Part shown: piece after piece, positions 8,710 to 16,382 of the stretch | Numbering within the stretch: the stretch's first letter is position 1 | Layout: each line of letters starts with the position of its first letter | Source: Phormidium tanganyikae FI6-MK23 | GTDB lineage: Bacteria > Cyanobacteriota > Cyanobacteriia > Leptolyngbyales > Leptolyngbyaceae | NCBI GenBank assembly: GCA_019359175.1 | Contig: JAHHHU010000006.1 | Location: forward strand, 124,001 to 188,000 | Direction: 5' to 3' | Length of the DNA stretch: 64,000 nucleotides | Program-made: the position numbers and the translations under genes | The notes under the pieces: generated by a model | Database searches by the model: none | What the model saw: only the letters and a program-made list of their open reading frames with translations | What the model was told of the DNA's origin: nothing

Positions 8710-9627
8710 TTACGATCGCAAACAAGCCTCGATCGTTGCCACGACCGAGCGCCCTAATGTGTCAAAGTCATATCCGCCTTCTAACCCAAACACAATCCGC
8801 CGAGTCACCTGCAAACACTCTTCTGTAAACACTCGGAAATCTTCTGGCTTCAGCGAAATTCCCGCCAGTGGATCAGCATGATTAGCATCGTATCCGGCGC
8901 TAACGATGAGCAAATCTGGCTGAAATTCGCTTAGAAATGGGATGACTTTTTTCTCAAACAACGGTTGATAATCTTCGATCGTACTTCCCGGAGCGATCGG
9001 TAAATTCAGCACGTTTTGATACAGTCCCGTTTCTGCTGGATGTCCAGTGCCGGGATATTGAGGCGATTCGTGCAGCGAACAAAATCGGATTTTCGGATTC
9101 GTTTCGACGATCGCTTGGGTTCCATTTCCGTGATGCACGTCCCAATCGAGAATACACACGCGATCGAGTCCCTGCGCCAAGGCAAAATAAGCCGCGATCG
9201 CAGCATTGCTAAACAAACAAAAGCCCATCCCTTCATCCGCAACCGCATGATGCCCCGGTGGACGCGCCAACACGAAGCAAGGTTCATTCGATGCGATCGC
9301 TAAATCTACTCCATCGATCCAAGCATTCACCGCTAAGAGCGCGACTTCAAAACTTCGAGGAGAAACGGGCGTATCGCCATCGAGATGACCACCGCCATGA
9401 TTCGCTAATTGCCGAACTTGTTCGAGATAGCGTTGATCGTGAACCGTTTCGATCAGAGGTAAAGGAGATCGCGTCTCGACTGAAATGGGCGATCGCCATT
9501 CCAGTTGGTTTGCCCAAGGTGCAGATTTGAGTGCGGTTTGAATTGCGGTTAGTCGTCCAGGTTTTTCGGGATGAAAATAGCCTGTGTCGTGCAGCAGAAA
9601 CTCATCGGAATAGATCACCGGAAACAT
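8710..9627 (-). CDS. Histone deacetylase-family (AcuC/AphA-like) hydrolase
   Basis: Zinc-dependent class II-type deacetylase/amidohydrolase of the arginase-HDAC fold, 305 aa. Motifs visible: FHPEKPGRL near the start, ARPPGHHA with the two active-site histidines, DWDVHHGNGT with zinc ligands Asp and His, and SAGYDAN with a third ligand region. In bacteria such enzymes act on acetylpolyamines or acetyl-lysine; the substrate is not decided here. The M48 gene lies downstream on the same strand. Confidence 0.93.
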   Translation of the reverse strand: MFPVIYSDEFLLHDTGYFHPEKPGRLTAIQTALKSAPWANQLEWRSPISVETRSPLPLIETVHDQRYLEQVRQLANHGGGHLDGDTPVSPRSFEVALLAVNAWIDGVDLAIASNEPCFVLARPPGHHAVADEGMGFCLFSNAAIAAYFALAQGLDRVCILDWDVHHGNGTQAIVETNPKIRFCSLHESPQYPGTGHPAETGLYQNVLNLPIAPGSTIEDYQPLFEKKVIPFLSEFQPDLLIVSAGYDANHADPLAGISLKPEDFRVFTEECLQVTRRIVFGLEGGYDFDTLGRSVVATIEACLRS

Positions 9628-9672
9628 AGGTCGATCGAGATTTGGGGCAAGATTTCAATATAGCAATCTCCC

Positions 9673-11124
9673 TTAAACAGCGATACAGCCCGATCGATCG
9701 AGCAATTCGATTTCCAATTCGTCACCATTCCAGTTCAATTCGGTTTTGCCGTAGACCACTCGATTCGGCTTTGTTTTCAATCCCGTTTTCGTCCAATCGA
9801 TCGAGATTTTTGCCGGAACTGTTCCCACATTCACCGCAACGATCAACGCTTGATCCTCTAAAGTTCGCGCAAAAACATAAGTCGTTCCTTCCGCATACAA
9901 CACTTTGTAATCCCCAATTCTCAAAGCCGGATAAGTGTGACGGACTGCGACTAACTGACGATGACATTCATAGATTTTGTAATCCCAATTTGCCTCTAAC
10001 GGGAAACCGCGTCGAGAATCGGGATCAATTGCACCCGGTAATCCAACTTCATCGCCATAGTAAATACTCGGCGCACCAGGAAAGGTCATGAGAAGCAATG
10101 TACAAAGTTCAATACTGGCGCGATCGCTTCCTGCAATCGTCATTAATCGCGCCGTATCATGACTTGCTAATAGATTGAGTTGCGTAAGCTGAATCTCCCA
10201 AGGATACAGTTCCAATAAGTCCTGCATCTTTCGCGCATACTCACCTGCAAACATCGGCGGATACGGTTGATAATCGCGACCTTGAACTTGATCCAAGACC
10301 ACTCGATCGCCTGCTGCAAATGCGATCGTAGGGCCCGCAAATAGATAATTCATCACGCCATCAAACTGAGTACCATCAAGCCATTCGCGCGAATCTCCCC
10401 AGACTTCTCCGACGATGTACGCTTCAGGATTTGCGGCTTTCACTCGATCGCGAAATTCCTGCCAAAATCCCGGCGTTCTAATCTCAAACGGCACATCCAA
10501 CCGCCAACCATCCACACCAAATTTGATCCAATATTCCGCAATCTCCATGATGTACTCGCGCACTTCGGGATTGTCGTGATTGAACACAGGCAAAGCGCGA
10601 TTGTTATCCCATCCTTCGTAACCTGCGGGAGACTCTCCAGTATAAGGATGCAGCGGAAAATCATGAATTCTAAACCAATCGATCCAGGGAGAATTCCCGC
10701 CGTTTTCTAAGACATCATGGAAAAAGAAGAATCCTCGACTAGAGTGATTGAACACGCCATCTAGCACGATTTTGATATCCCGATCGTGTGCTGCTTCAAG
10801 CAAATCGCGAAACGCCTCATTTCCACCTAGCATCGGATCGACTTGATAATAATCGTGTGTGTGATAGCGGTGATTGCTAGCAGATTGAAAAATTGGCGTA
10901 AAGTAAATCGCATTCACGCCCAAATCCTGGATGTAGTCCAACTTCTCCATCACGCCCCAAAGATCGCCCCCTTTGTAGCCTTGTAGCGTCGGGGTCGCTT
11001 CCCAGTCTTCCCATCGCATCGATTTGAGAAGTTTTTTATGGGGTTGTTTGGCGCGGGCAAAGCGATCGGGGAAAATTTGATAGAAGACAGCGTGTTTTAC
11101 CCAGTCTGGCGTTTGAATCTGCAT
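9673..11124 (-). CDS. GH13 alpha-amylase family glycosidase (neopullulanase/cyclomaltodextrinase-like)
   Basis: Alpha-amylase family enzyme of 483 aa acting on alpha-glucans such as glycogen-derived maltodextrins. All four GH13 signatures are present: DGVFNH (I), GWRLDVPFE with the nucleophile Asp (II), GEVWG with the acid/base Glu (III) and LLASHDT with the third Asp (IV). There is no signal peptide, so it is probably cytosolic and linked to glycogen turnover. The start at VFYQIFPDRF places it near the neopullulanase/cyclomaltodextrinase group; the exact specificity is uncertain. Confidence 0.92.
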   Translation of the reverse strand: MQIQTPDWVKHAVFYQIFPDRFARAKQPHKKLLKSMRWEDWEATPTLQGYKGGDLWGVMEKLDYIQDLGVNAIYFTPIFQSASNHRYHTHDYYQVDPMLGGNEAFRDLLEAAHDRDIKIVLDGVFNHSSRGFFFFHDVLENGGNSPWIDWFRIHDFPLHPYTGESPAGYEGWDNNRALPVFNHDNPEVREYIMEIAEYWIKFGVDGWRLDVPFEIRTPGFWQEFRDRVKAANPEAYIVGEVWGDSREWLDGTQFDGVMNYLFAGPTIAFAAGDRVVLDQVQGRDYQPYPPMFAGEYARKMQDLLELYPWEIQLTQLNLLASHDTARLMTIAGSDRASIELCTLLLMTFPGAPSIYYGDEVGLPGAIDPDSRRGFPLEANWDYKIYECHRQLVAVRHTYPALRIGDYKVLYAEGTTYVFARTLEDQALIVAVNVGTVPAKISIDWTKTGLKTKPNRVVYGKTELNWNGDELEIELLDRSGCIAV

Positions 11125-11190
11125 AAGTCTTATGGATCACATCATTAGTACGGTACTGATCCCCCTGTCGATCGCTCTCTAACCATCGAT

Positions 11191-11241
11191 AGAAGTTTGG
11201 AAACTTCTCAAACGGTCATTTATAATACAGATATGACCGTT
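11191..11241 (+). promoter_or_regulatory. Sigma-70-like promoter wrapped in two inverted repeats
   Basis: A TTGGAA box (11197-11202), an 18-bp spacer and a perfect TATAAT (11221-11226) form a strong promoter. Two palindromes overlap it: an 18-bp perfect inverted repeat at 11191-11208 (AGAAGTTT-gg-AAACTTCT) covers the -35 box, and 9-bp arms AACGGTCAT (11211-11219) and ATGACCGTT (11233-11241) flank the -10 box symmetrically. Both could be repressor or activator sites for the DUF4278 gene; the second could also fold at the 5' end of the transcript. Confidence 0.6.
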
Positions 11242-11331
11242 CATCCCTGGTATGTGACCGGGGACGGAAGTAAGGAGTTCTCCTGAAGGAACGCGCCTCA
11301 CTCACTTCATTTTTACTTTCCAGAGGCGACT
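11242..11331 (+). promoter_or_regulatory. Structured 5' leader of the DUF4278 gene
   Basis: The predicted transcript has a leader of about 100 nt. CGCCTC at 11294-11299 can pair perfectly with GAGGCG at 11323-11328, which contains the only purine-rich Shine-Dalgarno candidate (AGAGG, 11322-11326) ahead of the ATG at 11332. An AGGAGTTCTCCT palindrome (11273-11284) and a GAAGGAAC run precede it. Translation may therefore be controlled by opening this stem. No known riboswitch class was recognised. Confidence 0.45.
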
Positions 11332-11721
11332 ATGAGACTGATGTACCGTGGTGTTGAATACGAATACGACCCAACCCAAGGCAGACACGGCACGAACGAT
11401 AGCATTTCGCAGTTTCGTGAGCCGATCATGCTAACCTATCGCGGCAACCGCTACCAACTCGATCCGAATCGCCCCGCTCGATCGACTGTTGAACAGGAAC
11501 CGCGCGAATTGATTTATCGCGGCAATCGCTATTGGGTGGGATATCCCGATGGCAAGCCGACCTTGAGCAATGTCAGCCAGCCGAAGCCCGTGGAGAATTT
11601 GGCTCTGACGCATCGCGCCAACCTGCAACGGAATTTACAGCATCGCATTGAGATTGCGCGTCAGAAAGGCGATAACGCTCTAATATCGCTGCTTGAAGCT
11701 GAAAGCCGTCAGCTTGTTTAA
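11332..11721 (+). CDS. DUF4278 domain protein
   Basis: 129-aa cyanobacterial DUF4278 protein of unknown function. It contains three copies of the short YRG repeat (LMYRGVEYEYDP at residue 3, LTYRGNRYQLDP near 34, LIYRGNRYWVG near 62), then a basic helical C-terminus (NLQRNLQHRIEIARQKGDN). No membrane segment or signal peptide. It stands alone with its own promoter, structured leader and terminator, which suggests tight and possibly strong conditional expression. Family assignment is good; function is not known. Confidence 0.8.
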   Translation: MRLMYRGVEYEYDPTQGRHGTNDSISQFREPIMLTYRGNRYQLDPNRPARSTVEQEPRELIYRGNRYWVGYPDGKPTLSNVSQPKPVENLALTHRANLQRNLQHRIEIARQKGDNALISLLEAESRQLV

Positions 11722-11743
11722 CTAACTTACTCTTCACGCACTG

Positions 11744-11770
11744 GGAGTCTCGATCGAGGCTCCTTTTTTT
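11744..11770 (+). terminator. Intrinsic terminator after the DUF4278 gene
   Basis: An 8-bp stem with one G-T pair (11744-11751 with 11756-11763) and a GATC loop is followed by seven Ts. Confidence 0.85.
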
Positions 11771-11976
11771 ATTAAAAAGTCGATCGTGTACATATAAGTC
11801 GTTTGTCTGTCGCTCCGTTTCAGTCGGCTTCTGCCCCCTAAATCCCCCAGGTCGATCGATTCCCCGAAGCTTAGATTTCAAGCATTACAAGGCTTTTAGA
11901 CAATCAGAGCCGAAGAGTGCTTCGGGGAAGACTCGCGCTCTAAGCTAAGGTCATCAAAACAAAAGGACAAGAACCC

Positions 11977-12140
11977 ATGCCTTACGACCTCTTAAACGTC
12001 TCTACCGATAAACCCGTTTTATCCTGGGCAAATCACGAACTCGGTACTGCTGAAACCAAAATGGCAAAGAATGTTGCCGCTCTGCCGTTTGTGTTCAAGC
12101 ACGTTTCCCTCATGCCCAATGTGCATTTAGGAAAAGGGCT
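11977..12140 (+). pseudogene. rtcB: 5' fragment of rtcB (RNA ligase RtcB)
   Basis: The first 50-55 codons match the N-terminus of RtcB 3'-phosphate RNA ligase: MPYDLLNVSTDKPVLSWAN, then ETKMAKNVAALPFVFKHV and LMPNVHLGKG. The first-shell metal-binding and guanylation residues that come later in RtcB are absent. After HLGKG the sequence stops resembling RtcB and continues, in another frame, as the tail of a TROVE protein. The residual ORF ends at 12240. This is a truncated, non-functional gene produced by a deletion. Confidence 0.8.
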
Positions 12141-12407
12141 TACGATTGGGCAACTAAGCAGCAATTCAAAGCAGATCTCTTTTGCTTCTGGACAGACTGT
12201 GAAAGCTGGGCAGGACGGCGACATCCGAGCCAAGCGTTAGCAGACTACCGCCGCAAAGTGAATCCGAATGCGAAAGCTGTTTACATCTCTCTGGCTCCAT
12301 ACAATATCTCGCTAGTTGATCCACAAGATCCGCTCTCTTAGGATATTGCTGGATTTGATCCAGGAACGCCGCGCTTGATTCAAATGCTGGCAACGGGCGA
12401 ACTCTGA
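12138..12407 (+). pseudogene. rsr: 3' fragment of a TROVE/Ro60 (Rsr) protein gene
   Basis: Reading the frame in which 12186 is a codon start gives FCFWTDCESWAGRRHPSQ, then ALADYRRKVNPNAKAVYISL, DPQDPLS, a stop, DIAGFDPGTPRLIQMLATGE and the true stop at 12405-12407. This matches the C-terminal von Willebrand A half of bacterial Ro60/Rsr (conserved TD, HP..AL..YR, DP.D, GFD...P). One in-frame TAG (12339-12341) sits where homologues have Trp, consistent with TGG to TAG. Only about the last 85 codons remain, fused to the rtcB 5' end. Rsr and RtcB are known partners in bacterial RNA-repair operons. Confidence 0.75.
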
Positions 12408-12420
12408 TGCGCTTACAAAC

Positions 12421-12466
12421 AACCCCTCGTGATTTGTGCTAGATTTGCCAGCATTGCGAGGGGTTT
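12421..12466 (+). terminator. Terminator after the rsr fragment
   Basis: AACCCCTCG at 12421-12429 pairs with CGAGGGGTT at 12457-12465 across a 27-nt loop, with a short T run at the end. It is probably the original terminator of the lost RNA-repair operon. Confidence 0.6.
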
Positions 12467-12484
12467 TCGTGGATAGAGTTAGCG

Positions 12485-13084
12485 ATGCAAGAATATTTAA
12501 ATGCAAGTGACGTGATTGATTGGCAGCATTCTGAAATTATGCAGCTTGCTGATCAGATTGCATTAAGCTGTGAAACATCGACTGCTACTGCCAAAGCTTG
12601 CTTTGAGTGGGTACGGGACAACATTTATCACAGCGTTGACTATCAAATGAATCCCGTTACCTGTCGTGCTTCGGATGTGCTGAAGTACAAAACTGGCTAT
12701 TGTTTTGCGAAAAGTCATCTTCTGGCTGCACTCCTTCGAGCCAAGCAAATTCCAGCAGGGTTTTGCTATCAGCGCTTGAGTTTCAATCATAAGGGTGCGC
12801 CCTACACCTTGCACGGGTTTAACGCCGTTTATCTGCCCGAAATCGGTTGGTATCGCATCGATCCAAGAGGTAACAAAGCAGGAGTCAATGCTCAATTTAT
12901 TCCACCTCAAGAACAATTAGCTTACCAGCCGGAGCCTCCGGAAGAGGTTGATTTTTCTGCAATTCTGGCTGAACCACTTTCGATTGTTGTAGATATCCTG
13001 CAAAATCAGACAACCTGGAGCAGCGTCTTACGGGATCTTCCAGATATGCCATTGGAGGCTGCGAAAGATTATGGCTTGGTGTGA
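12485..13084 (+). CDS. Transglutaminase-like family protein
   Basis: 199-aa transglutaminase/protease-fold protein. The catalytic triad is visible: Cys in KTGYCFAKSHLLAALLR, His in TLHGFNAVYL and Asp in WYRIDPRGNK. The upstream motif FEWVRDNIYHSVDY is the usual domain start. No signal peptide, so it is likely cytosolic; bacterial members act as peptidases or amide-forming enzymes and the substrate cannot be assigned. The stop overlaps a possible GTG of the next frame, but the ferredoxin most likely starts further downstream. Confidence 0.87.
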   Translation: MQEYLNASDVIDWQHSEIMQLADQIALSCETSTATAKACFEWVRDNIYHSVDYQMNPVTCRASDVLKYKTGYCFAKSHLLAALLRAKQIPAGFCYQRLSFNHKGAPYTLHGFNAVYLPEIGWYRIDPRGNKAGVNAQFIPPQEQLAYQPEPPEEVDFSAILAEPLSIVVDILQNQTTWSSVLRDLPDMPLEAAKDYGLV

Positions 13085-13179
13085 GCTTCTCCAAATCTAG
13101 TCAGACTTCTCACATTTCTGTAGAAACATATACGAGAATAGATCTGTCTGCTGTCGAATTGCTCAGAGAGAAGAACACT

Positions 13180-13407
13180 GTGTCTCATACGATCGTTACA
13201 AATACCTGTGAAGGGGTCGCGGATTGCGTCGATGCGTGTCCGGTCGCCTGTATTCACGACGGCCCTGGAAAAAATACCAAAGGAACAGACTGGTACTGGA
13301 TTGATTTTTCGACCTGTATCGATTGCGGCATTTGTTTGCAAGTCTGTCCGGTCGAAGGCGCGATCGTACCCGAAGAACGCCCCGACCTCCAAACCACACC
13401 GAACTAA
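13180..13407 (+). CDS. 4Fe-4S dicluster ferredoxin
   Basis: 75-aa bacterial-type ferredoxin. Two cysteine clusters are present: CVDACPVAC near the N-terminus (with an earlier Cys in TCEGVADC) and CIDCGICLQVCP, enough for a 3Fe/4Fe plus 4Fe-4S arrangement. I chose the GTG at 13180 (MSHTIVTNTCEG), which matches the usual start of cyanobacterial homologues and has a GAGAG element 9 bp upstream; the frame is open to 13081 but that extension is not conserved-looking. It functions as a soluble electron carrier. Confidence 0.88.
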   Translation: MSHTIVTNTCEGVADCVDACPVACIHDGPGKNTKGTDWYWIDFSTCIDCGICLQVCPVEGAIVPEERPDLQTTPN

Positions 13408-13433
13408 TATTTTGCAGGAAATTCTATCGTTTC

Positions 13434-13463
13434 AAAAAGGGGAGCTTTGTACTCCCTTTTTTT
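13434..13463 (+). terminator. Intrinsic terminator after the ferredoxin gene
   Basis: GGGAG (13440-13444) pairs with CTCCC (13452-13456), extended by A-T pairs from the flanking A and T runs; seven Ts follow. Confidence 0.8.
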
Positions 13464-13506
13464 GTTGCTAGGATGAATCACACGAATTCCAAAGGAAGAA
13501 CAGGCA

Positions 13507-14559
13507 ATGCTCGAATTGGCGACTACTCTTCAAGGTCAAACGATTCAAAATCGAGTGCGCGAAGTCGGAATTAATCCCAATCACTGGTATGCCGTCGCGT
13601 GGGCGCATGATCTGAAAGCCGAAAAAATTCTCTCGGTTCGCATTTGGAATCAGCCCATCGCACTGTTCCGCGATTCCCAAAATCAAGTTCAAGCCGTTGA
13701 AAATGTCTGCCCGCATAAAGGCGTGGCGATGGATAAAGGCAAAGTCCAAGGAGATACGATCGCGTGTGGCTATCATGGCTGGGAATTTAACGGACAAGGC
13801 GACTGTGTTGGAATTCCTTATTGGAATGAAGGTCAAAAGCTTCCCTGTGCCCAAATGCGGAGCTATCCGGTTCAGGAGAAGTATGGATTGATTTGGCTGT
13901 TTCCTGGCGATCGCACTTTATCCGAACTCGAAACGCCTCCCAATATTCCCGAATACGACGATCCGAAGTGTTTGATGATTCCGATCGGCGCTGAGTTCAA
14001 AGCCCATTTCTCGATCTGCAACGAAAACACAATGGATGTGTTTCACGGCTATTTGCACCAAAATCTTCAAGGCTGGTTTGATCCCGTTCTGCTCAAACTG
14101 CGCGAAACCGAACACGCTGTCACGGCAGAATATCAGGTGTCTTACAAAGGCGTTTTGACTAAGCTTCTCGGATTGAGCGAATCAGGCGGCATGACGACCA
14201 AAATCATCTCGGTTGACTATCAATATCCCAACTACATCAACAAGCTCGAAGGCGTGTCCTCGCTGTATTTGATGCGATTGCCGATCTCTGAAACAGAAAG
14301 TCGATCGTTTGCCATGATGTTTCTGCGCCTTCCAATCCCAGTTTGGTTGCTCACACCATTGCGCCGAACATTACAGCCTGTGATCCTACACTTACTTTTC
14401 TTGCCGTTCCTACATCAAGACATCGAAATGATCGAAAGCGAACAAGAAAACTATTTAAAAGATCCACAGCGGCGCTATGTCGAAGTGAACCCCGCGATTA
14501 TTGCCGTGCAGCGATTGATCGTGAAGCAATTCGATCGCTATCGGAAAACCCTTCAGTAG
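13507..14559 (+). CDS. Rieske non-heme iron oxygenase
   Basis: Aromatic-ring-hydroxylating/PaO-like oxygenase, 350 aa. The N-terminal Rieske 2Fe-2S domain shows CPHKGVAMDKG and CGYHGWEF (Cys-X-His and Cys-X2-His). The catalytic mononuclear iron site follows in NENTMDVFHGYLHQ (two His plus, elsewhere, an acidic ligand). Cyanobacterial members of this shape resemble pheophorbide a or chlorophyllide oxygenases, but there is no clear evidence for a specific substrate. The C-terminus has hydrophobic residues that may anchor it to membranes. Confidence 0.87.
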   Translation: MLELATTLQGQTIQNRVREVGINPNHWYAVAWAHDLKAEKILSVRIWNQPIALFRDSQNQVQAVENVCPHKGVAMDKGKVQGDTIACGYHGWEFNGQGDCVGIPYWNEGQKLPCAQMRSYPVQEKYGLIWLFPGDRTLSELETPPNIPEYDDPKCLMIPIGAEFKAHFSICNENTMDVFHGYLHQNLQGWFDPVLLKLRETEHAVTAEYQVSYKGVLTKLLGLSESGGMTTKIISVDYQYPNYINKLEGVSSLYLMRLPISETESRSFAMMFLRLPIPVWLLTPLRRTLQPVILHLLFLPFLHQDIEMIESEQENYLKDPQRRYVEVNPAIIAVQRLIVKQFDRYRKTLQ

Positions 14560-14715
14560 ATTTTCTTTTTTCCGTGCAATTTGCAAAAATCCCTTTACAG
14601 TGGCAAGTGGGACATCTGACTTTGTAGCAGTCACTGCAAAATCTAACCTAAGTCGGTTGCAGCAAATCAGGTGTCATCGTAAATCATTCAGTGAAGTACT
14701 ATTTTCAGCACACCT

Positions 14716-15240
14716 ATGAGACACTCATCATTGACTTTACCGAACTGGCGGCGTGGCGTAGTTGCCATGATGTTAGCGATCGCGCTTTTTATCTCAGGCT
14801 GTCAAGCAAAAGCGCCTTCTCAATTCTCAGAGGCGCAAAAAGAAAGCAGTAAGCCCGGAGTCGTTGCCGTTGCCAAAGATGCAACCCAGGGCAGCCAGTT
14901 TAACAAATTCTTTCCGAAACCTGGGGCTGGCTACGAGCGCGTTTACAGCCAAGAGAAAAAAGGCTTTACCGAAGCAAAACTGAAGAAAGACGGCAAAGAA
15001 TTGGCGATGTTGTCGATCTCCGATACCTCTAGCTTGCCTGCTGCGGCTGCAAAGTATCAAAACAGCACCGAAAAAATCAATGGCTTTCCCGCAATGACGA
15101 TGGGAAATACTCAAACGGGCGTTTTGGTCGGCAAGTACCAAGTCAAAGTCCTCTCGCGCGATCCGTCCTTCACCAAAGCCGATCGCGAACAGTGGCTCTC
15201 AAAATTTGACCTCAGAGGATTGTCACAGCTTAAAGGCTAA
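14716..15240 (+). CDS. Putative lipoprotein of unknown function
   Basis: 174-aa predicted lipoprotein. The N-terminus has a basic stretch (NWRRG), a hydrophobic core and the lipobox LFISGC, with Cys about residue 29. The mature part is Lys-rich and without a known domain (NKFFPKPGAGYERVYSQEK ... QWLSKFDLRGLSQLKG). Similar short lipoproteins occur in filamentous cyanobacteria; function unknown. It is followed 40 bp later by another cyanobacteria-specific gene. Confidence 0.75.
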   Translation: MRHSSLTLPNWRRGVVAMMLAIALFISGCQAKAPSQFSEAQKESSKPGVVAVAKDATQGSQFNKFFPKPGAGYERVYSQEKKGFTEAKLKKDGKELAMLSISDTSSLPAAAAKYQNSTEKINGFPAMTMGNTQTGVLVGKYQVKVLSRDPSFTKADREQWLSKFDLRGLSQLKG

Positions 15241-15280
15241 TCAGCGAATACTGAACTACTAATTAATTGCAGGATTTTTC

Positions 15281-16168
15281 ATGAGTAAAGCAATTTTTGA
15301 ACTGGTGGACGAACTCCCCACCGGTGGCACAACCGTGAAAGCGTTAAATACGCTCGATTTCATCGTGCCGGGACAGTGGCAGAATCTCACCGGATTCAAC
15401 ACCACTATTCGCGCTGTCACAGGCGAAACCGATGAAAGCATGATTCAAGCGATTGGGGAACGCGCCGTGTATCTCTACAACGACGAATCCCAAGGCTATC
15501 AACGCGCTATGTGGCTCTATCAAACCGTTGACAATGCAGCGGGCGCACTCGGAACCGCCGCACTCGCTAACAAAATCGGTCAGGATGTCTCATTCTTAGG
15601 CTTCCTCAGCAATCTCACCCCCAAGCCCGAAAAACTTCAAAGCCTTGACCTCTGCGTCAAACTCGTCGTCGAACTCGTCTCATTCTGTCAAATCAACGGC
15701 ATCCCCGGCGATAGTATCGGTGACTTTCTTGCGGCACTGGGCGACTACAGCGGAGAATCGCTGATGCGGATGGCAGCACTGGTCAGCTTTGACGGATTGA
15801 TCCCGCTCGGCGGCGATTTTATTCAAAAAGGCTTATCTACCATTAGCCAAACCACTCCCGACGAACTCGAAAAAAATCAATCGTTCAAAAGCGTTAAACC
15901 GCTGATTCCAGGCGGAGATTCTGCTGGGCAGTTGAACTTTATCGGACAGAGTTTTGATTCGGTTAAAGGCTGGATGGGCGATTTTGTCTCCTCGCGCAAT
16001 CTGAGCCAGCAAACCCTGCTCGATCGCGTTCGGGGGGTGGTCGATGTTTCCGCTGATAAACTCGATTATGTGGGCGCTTTTCTCGATGTTTCAGTGAAGT
16101 ATTACACCCACACGGGAACGCAAACTTTAGCGCGTCGTCTCGTAGAACGGGCAGTCGCAGAAATCTAG
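15281..16168 (+). CDS. Conserved cyanobacterial protein of unknown function
   Basis: 295-aa protein with no domain that I can name. It lacks a signal peptide; the sequence is rich in helices and hydrophobic patches (LCVKLVVELVSFCQING, GALGTAALANKIGQ). It ends in RRLVERAVAEI. A strong terminator follows. Codon use and HIP1 density resemble neighbouring genes, so recent transfer is unlikely. Confidence 0.7.
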   Translation: MSKAIFELVDELPTGGTTVKALNTLDFIVPGQWQNLTGFNTTIRAVTGETDESMIQAIGERAVYLYNDESQGYQRAMWLYQTVDNAAGALGTAALANKIGQDVSFLGFLSNLTPKPEKLQSLDLCVKLVVELVSFCQINGIPGDSIGDFLAALGDYSGESLMRMAALVSFDGLIPLGGDFIQKGLSTISQTTPDELEKNQSFKSVKPLIPGGDSAGQLNFIGQSFDSVKGWMGDFVSSRNLSQQTLLDRVRGVVDVSADKLDYVGAFLDVSVKYYTHTGTQTLARRLVERAVAEI

Positions 16169-16185
16169 GAGCGGCAAACTCTAGA

Positions 16186-16226
16186 AAACAGCGATCGTGT
16201 TCAGAAGCGCGATCGCTGTTTTTTTT
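16186..16226 (+). terminator. Intrinsic terminator built on HIP1-like stem
   Basis: A 12-bp perfect stem (16186-16197 with 16210-16221) with a 12-nt loop is followed by an eight-T run. Confidence 0.9.
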
Positions 16227-16382
16227 CGATTTCTGTCACTCCTGATAAGCTGTTATCACGTCTTAATATTTTGAGACAAGCCAATCAGAATTCCGCCTTA
16301 CATGAGCGAAATTCATCTTAGGCAAATATACTGTTGAGTCAGAAGCAAATTGCGAACGTCAAGCAGGTGAGAGGAGTAAACT

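Noticed and set aside
13081..13179. N-terminal extension of the ferredoxin from GTG 13081
   Set aside because: It would overlap the transglutaminase stop and adds a sequence not typical of this ferredoxin family; GTG 13180 is the better start.
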